From Candidatus Rokuibacteriota bacterium (GTDB lineage: Bacteria > Methylomirabilota > Methylomirabilia > Rokubacteriales > CSP1-6): a stretch of DNA of 64,000 bases. Shown piece by piece: positions 8,558 through 18,855 of the stretch (positions within the stretch are counted from its first letter, which is position 1; each line of letters begins with the position of its first letter). Below the pieces are notes generated by a model, which was not told where the DNA came from, did not search any database, and was given only the letters and a program-made list of their open reading frames with translations. Location: NCBI GenBank assembly GCA_003220615.1, contig QHTB01000134.1, positions 36,629 through 100,628 of the forward strand. Reading direction: 5' to 3'. A program made the translations under genes and the position numbers.

Positions 8558-10375
8558 TCAGAGACCGAGCGACGACAGGCGGGCGCGCGTCGGGACACCG
8601 TCGGTGTCCCATCCGCGCAGACGGTAGTACGCGTCGAGCATGGCCGAGAGCTCGTCCGGTGGACAGTACATCCCGGCCGACGGGCCGTCGGGGATCGGCT
8701 CGTGCATCACCTTCCACGGCAGGACGTCGTCGTGGCGGCGCACGCCCTCGCGCACGTTGAAGAGCCGCTCGAGGTTCACGATGCGCTCGCCGACGCGCTC
8801 GACCTCGTCCACGGTGACGTCCCACCCGGTGACCGCGCGGATCATCGCCGCGTAGGGCTCGCCGACATACAGCCCGAACCCGCGCTCGGAGGTGAAGCGA
8901 CACATCACCAGCGAATCGCCGACGGCCGTGAAGTGCTGGCTGCGGATGGCGAAGGCCGGCTTGTCGGCCGTCGAGCGGCGATCGAAGCCCGCCGCGTACT
9001 GGGGCGTCGGCCGGGTGTCGTGATGGCTGCCGCCGCGAGTGGCCGTCGCGTACCCGATCGACAGCCCTTTGAGCGCGCGCGCCGAGTGGGCCGGGAGCTC
9101 CAGGCGCTTCACCGCGTACACGAGCTTGGTCCCTTCGGGATGGACCGATTCGGCCAGTCGCCACGCGCCCTCGGCGATCCGGGCGCCGAATCCCTCGCGC
9201 GCCGCGGTCATCTCCACGAGCCGGAGCATGCCGCGCCAGTCGCCCCAGCCGAACGGCACGCCGACGTCCTCGCGCTTGAGCCAGCCGCGCTCGAGCGCCT
9301 CGCAGACGAACGCCAGCGTGACGCCAATCGAGATCGTGTCCATGCCGAGCAGATCGCAGAGGTCGTTGGCAAGAATCAACGCTTCGGGGTTGGCGATGCC
9401 GAGCATCGGGCCGAGCGCAAAGATCGTCTCGTACTCCGGCATCTTCGCGCGCGTGCCCGCGAACTCACCCTCGCCGATCGCGTACTGCTTGCCGCACGCG
9501 ACCGGACACTTGAGGCACGTCGTGTCGCGGTCGTGGTAGTGCGCCTTCATCGTGTCGCCGTTCACGGCGGCCGCCTCGGCGAACGTCTCCTGGCGCAGGT
9601 TATAGGCGCCGAGCGCGCCGATGGCGTTGATGGGCCCCACCAGGAACGGCGTCCCGAAGGTCGACAGGGCCTGGGTGCCCGTCTTCAACGGCTCGCGGGT
9701 CTGGTCGATCAGCGCCTTCAGACCCGGAGCATCAGCGACTTCCGTCTTGCGGCCGCCCTTGACCACCACGGCCTTGAGGTTCTTGCTGCCGAGCACGGCC
9801 CCGAGGCCGCCGCGGCCGGACACGCCTTCGCGGTTCTTCCAGTAATGCGCCATCGCGGCGAAGCGGACGCGTCGCTCGCCGGCGGGGCCGATGGCGATGG
9901 CATCCGCGTCGGTGCCTTCGGCAGCCACGAGCGCCTGCACCGTGTCGCGCGTCGTCCGCCCGCGGAGATCGTCGGCCGCCTTGAGCTCGGCGCCCTGCTC
10001 GGTGACGACGAGATAGCCCGGGCCGGCCGCGCGGCCCGTGATGATGACGGCGTCGAATCCCGTGCGCTTGAGCGTGGCCGGGAAGCGGCCCCCGAACGTC
10101 GAGTCGAAGAAGAGATTGGTGAGCGGTGACTTGGCGGCCACGCACGCGCGGCTGTTGCCGGGAACCGTCGTGTCGGTGATGGGACCGACGGAGAAGACGA
10201 TCGCGTTGGCGGGATCGAACGCGTCGACGCCGGCGGGCACGCGGTCGTACAGCAGGCGGGCGGCCAATCCGTTGCCGCCGAGAAACGCGCGCGCGGTCGC
10301 CTCGTCGAGCGGTTCGATGCGCGAGGTCGCCCGCGTGAGATCGACGGCGAGGACCCGACCACCGTAACCGCGCAC
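8558..10375 (-). CDS. Aldehyde:ferredoxin oxidoreductase (tungstopterin) family protein
   Basis: GGNGLAARLLYD, SGRGGLGAVLGSKNLKAVVV, DTTCLKCPVACGKQY, LCDLLGMDTIS motifs of AOR family. Confidence 0.92.
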   Translation of the reverse strand: MRGYGGRVLAVDLTRATSRIEPLDEATARAFLGGNGLAARLLYDRVPAGVDAFDPANAIVFSVGPITDTTVPGNSRACVAAKSPLTNLFFDSTFGGRFPATLKRTGFDAVIITGRAAGPGYLVVTEQGAELKAADDLRGRTTRDTVQALVAAEGTDADAIAIGPAGERRVRFAAMAHYWKNREGVSGRGGLGAVLGSKNLKAVVVKGGRKTEVADAPGLKALIDQTREPLKTGTQALSTFGTPFLVGPINAIGALGAYNLRQETFAEAAAVNGDTMKAHYHDRDTTCLKCPVACGKQYAIGEGEFAGTRAKMPEYETIFALGPMLGIANPEALILANDLCDLLGMDTISIGVTLAFVCEALERGWLKREDVGVPFGWGDWRGMLRLVEMTAAREGFGARIAEGAWRLAESVHPEGTKLVYAVKRLELPAHSARALKGLSIGYATATRGGSHHDTRPTPQYAAGFDRRSTADKPAFAIRSQHFTAVGDSLVMCRFTSERGFGLYVGEPYAAMIRAVTGWDVTVDEVERVGERIVNLERLFNVREGVRRHDDVLPWKVMHEPIPDGPSAGMYCPPDELSAMLDAYYRLRGWDTDGVPTRARLSSLGL

Positions 10376-10377
10376 GA

Positions 10378-13356
10378 TCAGCGCTTGAGGTCGGCCAGGG
10401 CTTGCCGGGCGGCGGCGGCGAGATCGGCGGGCACGCCGCTCTGTGCAATCAGCTTGCGGTAAACCGTCGCGGCCGCGTCAGGCTGGCGGAGCGCGGCCAG
10501 GGCCTTCCCGGCCTCGAGCAGCGCGCGACGCCCCGCGGGGGCGTCGGGCGCCAGGTACGCCGCGCTCAGGTAGTACTCACTCGCCTGAAGCTGATCACCG
10601 TCGCCGGCGAACGTCGCGCCGATCGCGAGCGCGGCCTGGGCAGCGAGCCCCGGATCGGACTGGCGCAGCACGGGCTCGAGCGACGTGCGCGCGTCGGCCC
10701 AGCGCTTGTCGGCGGAGAGGAGACGGGCGTGAGCCAGCCGCGTCTCCGGCGTCCACGCCGTCGCCGGCGCCGTGCGCGCCGCGCGTTCGAACGCATCGAG
10801 CGCGCCGGTGCGATCGCCAGCCGCCTCGCGCGCGCGCGCGAGCGCCAGGAGGAGCTGCGGCGCGCGGGCGTCGTTGGGCGCGGCCGCGACGAGGTCGTCG
10901 AGCGCCTTCTGCGCCTCACCAGCCCTGCCGGTCTCGAGCTGCGCCTGGGCCAGCAACAGCCGGGAGTCCTCCACGAAGGGCGACTTCGGATAGAACTGGC
11001 GCAGGAGCATCAGCATCTCGTAGGCGACCGGCCAGGCGCCGGCCTTGCCAGCGTCGTCGCCGACACGCATCAGGACGTCGTCGGCCGCCTCGTCATCGGT
11101 GAAGTCCGTGACGAGTCGCTTGGCGTAGCCGACGGCAGCCGGCCAGTCCTTGTCCTCGGCGCCGAGGGCAGCGAGGACGTAGAGCAGCCGCGGAGCGGTG
11201 GGGCTTCGCGGCGCGGCGTCGAGCGCGGCCTGAGCAGCCGGACGGAACTCGCGCGTCTTCCCCTGCTCGTACGCGACGACGGCGAGGCCGTACTCGGCAG
11301 CTCGGGTGATCGGCGCCGAGCCCTGGTCCCGCGCTTCGGTGAAGCTCTTCGTCGCGTCGTCGAACCGGCGCTCCGCCAGCGCCACTGCGCCGAGGCCGAG
11401 GCCAGCGAGATCGGCCACGCCTTCGCGCTGCGCCGCTGCAAACTCTCGGGCCGCGTCGGCGGGCCGACCAGTGGCCAGGAGCGTGGCGCCGAGTCCTGCG
11501 TGGGCGCGTCCGAGCAGCGGCGGGAACGGCGCGCGGGTGATCCAGTCACGCAGCTGGCGCTGGGCGAGCCCGGCTTGCCCCGTGCGGGCCAGCAACAGCG
11601 CGTGATTCAGACGCACGAAGTCGGTGTGCGGATGGTTGGCCTGCGTGGCCATGATCCGCTCGACGAGCTGGCGCGCCTGCTCGACGTTGCCCGCCGCCAG
11701 CATCAGCTCCGAGGCGAGCACGAGCGCGTCCGCCGCGCGCGGATCGCCGGACTGCGTGCGCGAGACTTCGAGGAATTGCTGGAGCGCCTCGTCTCGCCGG
11801 CCCTGGCGCAGCGCCGTCCACGCGAGCGCCGTGCGCAGCGTCGGCGTCTGGCCGTCGGTGGGGAATTCCACGAGGACGCGGCGGTACGCGTCAGCGGCCT
11901 GAGCGTAGTTGCCGGCGTGATAGGCCGCCTCGCCCTGGAGCATGAGGGCGGCGCTGCGAATCTCGGGCGGCATGCTGGCGCTCAGGAGCGGCGCCAGATC
12001 ACTCAACGCCTGCGCGAACTCGCGCAGCTCGAAGTTGGTCTGGGCCAGCCTCAACGTCGCGCGACGTCCGACCACGCTGGCCGGATCGATCCCGCGGGCC
12101 AGCTCGTACTGGGTCCGCGCTTCGTCGCGGTTGCCGTCGGCGTAGTGAGCCTCGCCCTTGATCAGGAGCACCCACGCGCGGGCGGCCGGCGTCAGGGTGA
12201 TGGCCAGCAGGTCCTGTGTGAGGCTGAGCGCAACGGGGGCCTGGCCGCTCTCGATGGCGCCGCCGGCCAAGCGGAGGCGAGCCGGCAGGGCCAGCGGCGA
12301 GCGGCGCGACTGAAGCTGGTTCACGTGCTGGGACGCGCCGTTCCAATCGGCCGACGCGATGGAGGTCAGCGCGAGGCCGAGCTCGGCCCAGTCGCGCTCC
12401 GAGGCCGAGCTCTCGGGCGATGCGGGAGCGCCGAGGTACGTGCGAAACACCGTGGCGGCCTCGGCCGGCTTGCCGGCATCGCGCAGCGCCCATCCCTGCC
12501 GGAGCAGGCTCGTGACGAGCAGCGGGTGCAGCCCGGGCTGCGCGAAGCGCACGAACTCGCGCGCCGCATCGTCCGAACGGCCGAGCCGGGCGAGGGCCTC
12601 GGCGTGCCAGAAGAGGACGTCGCGCTCGAGACCCGCCGAGGCCGGCCGGCGCTGCATCAGATCGGCCCACGCCTTCTCCGCCTGGTCGTACTGCTTGAGC
12701 GTGTACAGCGCCAGGGTCAGGCCGTGGCGAACCCACGTGTCGGCGGGGGCCGCCAGGTTGGTCTTCTCGAGACGCCTGAACGCGTCGAGAGCACGGGCAC
12801 CGTCGCCGAGGCGCAGTGCGGTGAAGCCGCTCCCAAAGACGGCCCACGCCGCGAGATCGGCGGCTTCGCGATCGGCGGCGACCTGACGGAAGAGGCGATC
12901 GGCTTCCTCGAAGCGTCCGAGCCGATAATTGGTTTCGCCGAGCCAGTACCGCGCATCGACGAGCAGGTCGGGATTGCTGGTGCCCCTCAGCACCTGCTCA
13001 AGCGCTCGGGCCGCCTCGTCGAATTCTCCCTTGGCGAATTTCGAACGGCCGCACTCGAGCGACTCCGAAGAGATCCGGAGCCACGCGCCCGCACACGGCA
13101 GCACTCTCGATGCCGGCACCGCGGCGGTCGGCTTGCTCGCCGCCGGCAGCACCACCGTCGCCGGTGGCAGCGGCGGCACGTCGATGGGCGGGGGCGGCGG
13201 CGCTAGACGCGCGATCTGAAGTGCTGGCTTGTCGAGCGGCGCGGAGACGAACGGCACCAGCGAGATGACGTCGGGCGGCGGCGGCTTGGGCGGCATCGGC
13301 GTCGCGGCGACGAAGACGAGCCACATCGTCGCGAGGCCGAACAACCGGCGACTCAC
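10378..13356 (-). CDS. Large TPR-repeat protein
   Basis: Many TPR-like repeats (e.g. AQALSDLAPLL..EAAYHAGNYAQAADAYRRVLVEFP); GTG start overlaps the preceding gene's stop (GTGA). Confidence 0.8.
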   Translation of the reverse strand: MSRRLFGLATMWLVFVAATPMPPKPPPPDVISLVPFVSAPLDKPALQIARLAPPPPPIDVPPLPPATVVLPAASKPTAAVPASRVLPCAGAWLRISSESLECGRSKFAKGEFDEAARALEQVLRGTSNPDLLVDARYWLGETNYRLGRFEEADRLFRQVAADREAADLAAWAVFGSGFTALRLGDGARALDAFRRLEKTNLAAPADTWVRHGLTLALYTLKQYDQAEKAWADLMQRRPASAGLERDVLFWHAEALARLGRSDDAAREFVRFAQPGLHPLLVTSLLRQGWALRDAGKPAEAATVFRTYLGAPASPESSASERDWAELGLALTSIASADWNGASQHVNQLQSRRSPLALPARLRLAGGAIESGQAPVALSLTQDLLAITLTPAARAWVLLIKGEAHYADGNRDEARTQYELARGIDPASVVGRRATLRLAQTNFELREFAQALSDLAPLLSASMPPEIRSAALMLQGEAAYHAGNYAQAADAYRRVLVEFPTDGQTPTLRTALAWTALRQGRRDEALQQFLEVSRTQSGDPRAADALVLASELMLAAGNVEQARQLVERIMATQANHPHTDFVRLNHALLLARTGQAGLAQRQLRDWITRAPFPPLLGRAHAGLGATLLATGRPADAAREFAAAQREGVADLAGLGLGAVALAERRFDDATKSFTEARDQGSAPITRAAEYGLAVVAYEQGKTREFRPAAQAALDAAPRSPTAPRLLYVLAALGAEDKDWPAAVGYAKRLVTDFTDDEAADDVLMRVGDDAGKAGAWPVAYEMLMLLRQFYPKSPFVEDSRLLLAQAQLETGRAGEAQKALDDLVAAAPNDARAPQLLLALARAREAAGDRTGALDAFERAARTAPATAWTPETRLAHARLLSADKRWADARTSLEPVLRQSDPGLAAQAALAIGATFAGDGDQLQASEYYLSAAYLAPDAPAGRRALLEAGKALAALRQPDAAATVYRKLIAQSGVPADLAAAARQALADLKR

Positions 13357-14726
13357 GATCCGCTCTTCGGCTTCACCGCCGGGCCCCCACTGCTCATGCG
13401 CTGCTTCACGGCCACAACACGCTCCTTCGCCCAGTCGCGAAGCGTGGGATCCGGGCTCTTGGCCGCGACCGACTCGTACGCGGCCAGCGCGGCGCGCCAC
13501 TCGCGCTGTTCCTCTCGCGCCAGGCCGAGCCCGGCCAGCGCGCGATACCGCACCGCTGCGTCGGCCGATTTCATCTCGGCAGCCGCCTCGAAGGCTTTCG
13601 CCGCGATCGGAAAGCGCTTGAGCTTGAGCTCGGACTCGCCGGAGAGGAGGAGCGCCTCGGAGCGCACGCCGTCCTCTTCGCTCTTGGTCGCCGCCTGGGC
13701 CTGCGTGGCCGCGTCCTTATAGTCCTTGCGCTTGAAGGCGGCCTTGGCGAGGTCGAGCGCGGCGCGATGGGCCAGCGGGTGGTCGGGGAACTCGGCCCGC
13801 AGCTTCTTCCACGCCGCCTCCTGATCCTTCGGCCGAGCCAGCCGCCCGGCGATGCCCGCCGCGTCGTTGAGCGCTTCGGCGGTCGTCGGTGACTGGGCCA
13901 TCAGCGCCGCGTACGTGTCCTGCATCTCCTGGCGGTCGCCGTGGCGGGCCAGCGTCTCGTTGATCACCGCCCGCGCCGCCGGGACGTCGGGATGCTGGGG
14001 GGCCGCCTCGATGAAGGCTCGCAGGTCGGCCACGCCCGCACGCGGATCACCGCCGTTCACCTTGGCCATTCCCAGCAGGTACCGCGCGTCCGGCGCGAGC
14101 TTGTGGGAGGAATTCTTGGCCACGAAGCCCTGCAGCAACGGCACCGCCTCGTTGAAGCGCCGCTGCTCGACGAGCGCGCGCGCCAGGTAGAAGGTGGCCG
14201 ACGGGGCCAGCGCGTGCGTGGGCCAGGTGTCGATGAACTCGCGGAACGCCTTGGCCGCCTCGGCGTGCTTCTGCTCGAGCTCCGTCCACGCCAGGCCGTA
14301 CTGCGCCTCGGGTGCGAGCGGCGAGGTCGCATCGGCCTTCAGGACGGACTCGTACGCGGCCCGCGCGTCGGCGAAACGGCGGAGACGAAAGAGGGCTTCG
14401 CCCTCCCAGAACTTCACCTCGAGCGGCCGGCCCGGAGGTGGCTGAAAGGTCTGCGCGCGTTTGAAGGCCTCGAGCGCCGCTTCGTTGTCGCCGACGGCCA
14501 GCCGGGCGCGTCCGAGCAACAGCACGGCGTCGGGCAGGCGCGAGTCCTTGGGGAACTCCTGAACGAATCGCTCCAGCGCACGACGGGCAACCGGCACGAT
14601 GCCGTCGGCCGTCGCGCGCTCGCCGACAAGGAAGAGGCGGTCGGCCTCCTCCACCGCACGCGCGGCCGAGAGGGGGAGGAACGCGAAGAAGAGGAACGCC
14701 AACGCCGTGAAGCCGCGGCGCTTCAT
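13353..14726 (-). CDS. Secreted TPR-repeat protein
   Basis: MKRRGFTALAFLFFAFLPLSAARA signal peptide followed by TPR repeats. Confidence 0.85.
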   Translation of the reverse strand: MKRRGFTALAFLFFAFLPLSAARAVEEADRLFLVGERATADGIVPVARRALERFVQEFPKDSRLPDAVLLLGRARLAVGDNEAALEAFKRAQTFQPPPGRPLEVKFWEGEALFRLRRFADARAAYESVLKADATSPLAPEAQYGLAWTELEQKHAEAAKAFREFIDTWPTHALAPSATFYLARALVEQRRFNEAVPLLQGFVAKNSSHKLAPDARYLLGMAKVNGGDPRAGVADLRAFIEAAPQHPDVPAARAVINETLARHGDRQEMQDTYAALMAQSPTTAEALNDAAGIAGRLARPKDQEAAWKKLRAEFPDHPLAHRAALDLAKAAFKRKDYKDAATQAQAATKSEEDGVRSEALLLSGESELKLKRFPIAAKAFEAAAEMKSADAAVRYRALAGLGLAREEQREWRAALAAYESVAAKSPDPTLRDWAKERVVAVKQRMSSGGPAVKPKSGS

Positions 14727-14765
14727 GATGACCCGAGTATCGTAGCACGGTATCCTACGGCCACC

Positions 14766-15413
14766 GTGCGTCTGTGCGTGTTCGATCTCGATCACACGCT
14801 GATCCGTTCGCCGCTCGATCTGGCCGCGATGGCGCTCGACATGCGGGCCCGACTCGAGGTGACGTGCGGCCCCCTGGCCCCGCGCTCCGATCGCTATCGC
14901 GTGAACGAGCTCATCACGCACTGCCGCCGTGACGCGCCGGCGCTCCTCGACACGCTGTGGGCGATCGCGCTCGATCACGAGCGGCGAGCGCTGGACGGCG
15001 CGTCGCTCGAGCCAGGGGCCCGCGACGCCATCGAGGGCGCACGCGCTGCCCGCTTCGCCGTCGCGCTGTGGACGAACAACGCCCGGGAGATCACGGCCGA
15101 CGTGCTCGACCGCTTCGGCCTGCTCGGCGGGTTCGACTTGATCGTCACGCGCGACGAGATGGACGCGCTCAAGCCCGATCCCGCCGGCTGGCGCGTGATT
15201 CGCGAGCGCTTCGGGGACTGCGCGGCGGTCGTCGTCGGCGACTCCTGGGTGGATGGCGTGGCCGCGGCCGCCGCCGGCGTACCGTTCGTCGCCTACCGAC
15301 CCCGCCTGGAGGATCTCGAGCGCTGGCAGGTGAAGCCCGAGACCATCCTGGATGACCTCGCCACGTTGCCGGGGTGGCTCGCGGCAAACTTCGATGGCCG
15401 AGGCGAGCGGTGA
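14766..15413 (+). CDS. HAD family hydrolase
   Basis: CVFDLDHTLIRSP, LWTNNA, LKPDPAGW, VVVGDSWVDG motifs. Confidence 0.88.
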   Translation: MRLCVFDLDHTLIRSPLDLAAMALDMRARLEVTCGPLAPRSDRYRVNELITHCRRDAPALLDTLWAIALDHERRALDGASLEPGARDAIEGARAARFAVALWTNNAREITADVLDRFGLLGGFDLIVTRDEMDALKPDPAGWRVIRERFGDCAAVVVGDSWVDGVAAAAAGVPFVAYRPRLEDLERWQVKPETILDDLATLPGWLAANFDGRGER

Positions 15414-15416
15414 AAT
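15396..15416 (+). repeat. Core of dispersed repeat (GGCCGAGGCGAGCGGTGAAAT) at the HAD/rarA junction
   Basis: Exact 21-nt match to 18660-18680 and to the reverse complement at 28537-28557 and 28633-28653. Confidence 0.8.
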
Positions 15417-16774
15417 CGACGGGAGATCTCTTCGGCTCAGAGCCCGATGAAGCGTCGCGACGAGCATCGCCGGGTACGCCGCTGGCCGACCGCATGCGGC
15501 CGCAGACGCTCGACGAGATGGTCGGTCAGGAGCACCTCGTCGGCCCCGGGCGCGTCCTGCGCGACGCCATCGAGCGCGGCGAGCTTCACTCGATGATCCT
15601 CTGGGGTCCGCCCGGTTCGGGCAAGACCACGCTCGCCTCACTCATGGCCCACGTCGCCGGCGCTCGGTTCGTCGCCTTCTCGGCCGTCCTCTCGGGGGTC
15701 AAGGAGATCCGCCAGGTGATCGCCGAGGCCGACGTCGAACGGACCCGCAGCGGCCGGCGCACGATCCTCTTCGTCGACGAGATCCATCGCTTCAACCGGG
15801 CGCAGCAGGACGCCTTCCTGCCCCACGTCGAGAAGGGCACGGTCGTGCTGGTGGGCGCGACCACCGAGAACCCGTCCTTCGAGGTGAACGGGGCACTGCT
15901 CTCGCGCTGCCGCGTCTACGTCCTGCACGGGCTCGCCGAGGACGATCTGCTCGGGATCATGCGCCGCGCGCTCACCGACCGAGAGCGCGGCCTGGCCGCG
16001 CTCCGGCCCGAGGCCGACGACGACGCGCTCCGCCTGATCGCTCGCCTGGCCAACGGCGACGCCCGCGCCGCGCTCAACATGCTGGAGCTGGCCGTCACCA
16101 TGGTGGCGCGGGGCGCCCGGCCGGCCCGGGTCACCGACACGGCGATCCGGGAGGCGGCGCAGAAGAAAACGCTGCTCTACGACAAGTCGGGCGAGGAGCA
16201 CTACAACCTCATCTCCGCGCTCCACAAATCGCTCCGCGACTCCGACCCCGACGCGTCGCTGTACTGGATGACGCGAATGCTGGAGTCCGGCGAGGATCCG
16301 CTCTACGTCGCGCGCCGCCTGGTCCGGTTCGCGTCCGAGGACGTGGGCAACGCCGACCCCGTCGCGCTGACGCTCACGCTGGCTGCCAAGGACGCCTACG
16401 ATTTCCTGGGCTCGCCGGAGGGCGAGCTGGCTCTCGCCCAGGCGACGCTGTACCTGGCCCTGGCGCCGAAGTCGAACGCGGTCTACACGGCCTACAACGA
16501 GGCCAAGGCCGACGTGGAAGAGCGCCCGACCGAGCCGGTGCCGCTCCACATCCGCAACGCGCCCACCGGGCTCATGAAGGGCCTCGGCTACGGCCGCGGC
16601 TATCAGTACGCTCACGACGCCGAGGACGCGCGGGTCGATCAAGAGCACCTGCCCGAGGCGTTGCGCGACCGCCAGTACTACCAGCCGACCGAGCGTGGAC
16701 TCGAAGCTGAGCTCGGCCGCCGCCTCGCCGAGTGGCGCCGATGGCGCGCTGAGCAACGAAACCGGTCGAGCTGA
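15410..16774 (+). CDS. rarA: Replication-associated recombination protein A (AAA ATPase)
   Basis: [78 protein letters not shown]. Confidence 0.95.
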   Translation: MKSTGDLFGSEPDEASRRASPGTPLADRMRPQTLDEMVGQEHLVGPGRVLRDAIERGELHSMILWGPPGSGKTTLASLMAHVAGARFVAFSAVLSGVKEIRQVIAEADVERTRSGRRTILFVDEIHRFNRAQQDAFLPHVEKGTVVLVGATTENPSFEVNGALLSRCRVYVLHGLAEDDLLGIMRRALTDRERGLAALRPEADDDALRLIARLANGDARAALNMLELAVTMVARGARPARVTDTAIREAAQKKTLLYDKSGEEHYNLISALHKSLRDSDPDASLYWMTRMLESGEDPLYVARRLVRFASEDVGNADPVALTLTLAAKDAYDFLGSPEGELALAQATLYLALAPKSNAVYTAYNEAKADVEERPTEPVPLHIRNAPTGLMKGLGYGRGYQYAHDAEDARVDQEHLPEALRDRQYYQPTERGLEAELGRRLAEWRRWRAEQRNRSS

Positions 16775-16824
16775 CCGACGTCTACTGGCACCTCACTTGC
16801 GGATACCCCCGCGGGAGGTGTGCG

Positions 16825-17472
16825 ATGAAAATCTTGCGCGTCGCCTTGGCGCCGCTGCTCGTCCTGGTCGGCGGTGTCGTCACCGTGTGGGCCAACCCTG
16901 GCGATGCCGTCGCGGTTCGTGGGATCCTCGCCTGGCCCGCGATCCTGGCCAACGAGCCGTTCCTGGTCGTGCGCGCCGACAACGGCCGCTTCTACTACGC
17001 CGACGTCACCACCGCTGAGCGCCGCGGGACGGCTGCGCTGCGGGCGGGCAACCGCGTCGCCATCGTCGGGACCGAAGGTGCGAGGCCTCACGAGCTCACG
17101 GCGACGGCGCTCGGACCCGACGCGGCCGCGGTCTCGAGCGAGCCACCCAGCACGAGCGCGGCGCCACCGGTCCCCGGAGAGGCTGCGGCGTCACCGCGCA
17201 CGGATTCGACGGCGCCACCTGCGCCGTCCACCAGCCGCCCGTGGGAACGGGTGCGTGGGACCGTGCAATCGGTGTCCGGCCATACGCTCGTCATCCGACG
17301 CGATGACGGCCAACAGGTGGACATCGACGTGTCGCGATTCGACGGCACGATGGCCAGGGACATCCGGCCCGGCGAGGTCGTGACGGTGTTCGGGACGGCC
17401 GAAAACGGCAAGCCGTTCACTGCAGTCGGCTTCGTTCGCACCGAGCCCGGGAGGTCGCCACACAACCGCTGA
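16825..17472 (+). CDS. Hypothetical exported protein
   Basis: [23 protein letters not shown] signal peptide; Pro/Ser/Ala-rich linker. Confidence 0.7.
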   Translation: MKILRVALAPLLVLVGGVVTVWANPGDAVAVRGILAWPAILANEPFLVVRADNGRFYYADVTTAERRGTAALRAGNRVAIVGTEGARPHELTATALGPDAAAVSSEPPSTSAAPPVPGEAAASPRTDSTAPPAPSTSRPWERVRGTVQSVSGHTLVIRRDDGQQVDIDVSRFDGTMARDIRPGEVVTVFGTAENGKPFTAVGFVRTEPGRSPHNR

Positions 17473-17513
17473 GATCGGCGATCGGCGCGACGTCGCCTGC
17501 TAGAATCAATTTC

Positions 17514-18638
17514 ATGTCGCCGCTTCGCGTCGGCGTCGTCTTCGGCGGCCGCTCCGGCGAGCACGAAGTCTCGCTCGCCTCGGCGGCGTCGGTCATCGCC
17601 GCTCTCGAGCGCGGCGGTCACAGGGTCGTGCCGCTCGGGATCGCGCGCGATGGACGCTGGATCGTCGGCGGCGACCCGCTCCGTGCTCTGGCCAATCAAG
17701 CCCGCGTCTCCCTTTCGAACGACGACACCGGATCCGTGAAAAAGGCGCTCGCCGACCGTGCCGAGGCCCAGGCCGCGGGAGACACCGCGCTGGTCCGCAT
17801 CGAGCCGGCAGGCGGCCTGCCCGCGGGTCTCAGTCAGGGCCTGGACGTCGTTGTGATCATGCTGCACGGTCCGTATGGTGAAGACGGCACGATCCAGGGG
17901 CTCTTCGAGCTGGCCGACCTCCCGTACGTGGGCGCCGGCGTGCTGGCCTCGGCGGTCGGGATGGACAAGGTCACGATGAAGGCCGTCTTTCAAGCTCATG
18001 GCCTGCCGATGGTCGAGCACGAGGTCGTCATGCGTCACGAGTGGCGCGCTGATCGTGCCGGCGTCACCCGGCGAGTCGCGGAGCGCATCGGCGTCCCGTG
18101 CTTCGTCAAGCCGTCGAACCTCGGCTCGAGCGTGGGTATCAGCAAGGTGCGGAAGGTCGACGATCTCCCCGCGGCGATCGACGAGGCCGCGCGGTACGAC
18201 AGGAAGATCCTGATCGAGCGCGCGGCCGTCGGGCGCGAAGTCGAGGTCAGCATCCTCGGCAACAACGAGCCGGTGGCCTCGCTGCCGGCCGAGATCCGCT
18301 ACGGCGCCGAGTGGTACGACTACGCGACGAAGTACGCCGAGGGCCAGGCCCAGCTCGTGATTCCTGCGCCCATCGGGCCCGAGCTGACCCGGCGGGTGCA
18401 GGAGCTCGGTGTGGCGGCCTTCAAGGCCATCGACTGCGCCGGCATGGCGCGCGTCGACTTCTTCCTCGAGGACCACGGCCGCCTGCTCCTGAACGAGATC
18501 AACACCATCCCCGGCTTCACCGCGACCAGCGGCTACGCGCGCATGTGGGAGGCGTCGGGCCTCGACTACGTCACGCTCGTCAACCGCCTCATCGACCTCG
18601 CCCTCGAGCGCCACCGGGATGGCCGGGGACGAACGTAG
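17514..18638 (+). CDS. ddl: D-alanine--D-alanine ligase
   Basis: [56 protein letters not shown]. Confidence 0.96.
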   Translation: MSPLRVGVVFGGRSGEHEVSLASAASVIAALERGGHRVVPLGIARDGRWIVGGDPLRALANQARVSLSNDDTGSVKKALADRAEAQAAGDTALVRIEPAGGLPAGLSQGLDVVVIMLHGPYGEDGTIQGLFELADLPYVGAGVLASAVGMDKVTMKAVFQAHGLPMVEHEVVMRHEWRADRAGVTRRVAERIGVPCFVKPSNLGSSVGISKVRKVDDLPAAIDEAARYDRKILIERAAVGREVEVSILGNNEPVASLPAEIRYGAEWYDYATKYAEGQAQLVIPAPIGPELTRRVQELGVAAFKAIDCAGMARVDFFLEDHGRLLLNEINTIPGFTATSGYARMWEASGLDYVTLVNRLIDLALERHRDGRGRT

Positions 18639-18828
18639 TGCGAGCCGAGGCCGTCCGACGGCCGAGGCGAGCGGTGAAATGACCGAAATGGCAGTGCGAG
18701 CTGAGCGGCCCCCGAGTTGCCGCAGGCACGAGGGCCGCGAGGCGAGCGCTGAAATGATCGAAAAGTGCGAGGTGAGCGGCGCCCGAGTTGCCGGCCGTGC
18801 GAGGCGAGCGGTGAAATGACCGAAAATC
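18638..18828 (+). repeat. Tandem array of three units of the dispersed repeat family
   Basis: Units at 18638-18693, 18694-18764, 18765-18826, each GTGCGAGS...GAGGCGAGCGSTGAAATGAYCGAAA. Confidence 0.85.
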
Positions 18829-18855
18829 TCGAGCGTGGCGGTCAAAAGGTCGCAC

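Noticed and set aside
8534-10129. Long plus-strand ORF (531 aa) opposite the AOR gene
   Set aside because: Arg/Ala/Gly-rich antisense shadow ORF of a high-GC gene; the minus strand carries the clear family motifs. The same applies to the long antisense ORFs over alaS, recA, ddl, murG and the TPR genes.
18638-18828. CRISPR array
   Set aside because: Units vary in length and sequence, there are no unique spacers between identical repeats, and no cas genes are present in the window.
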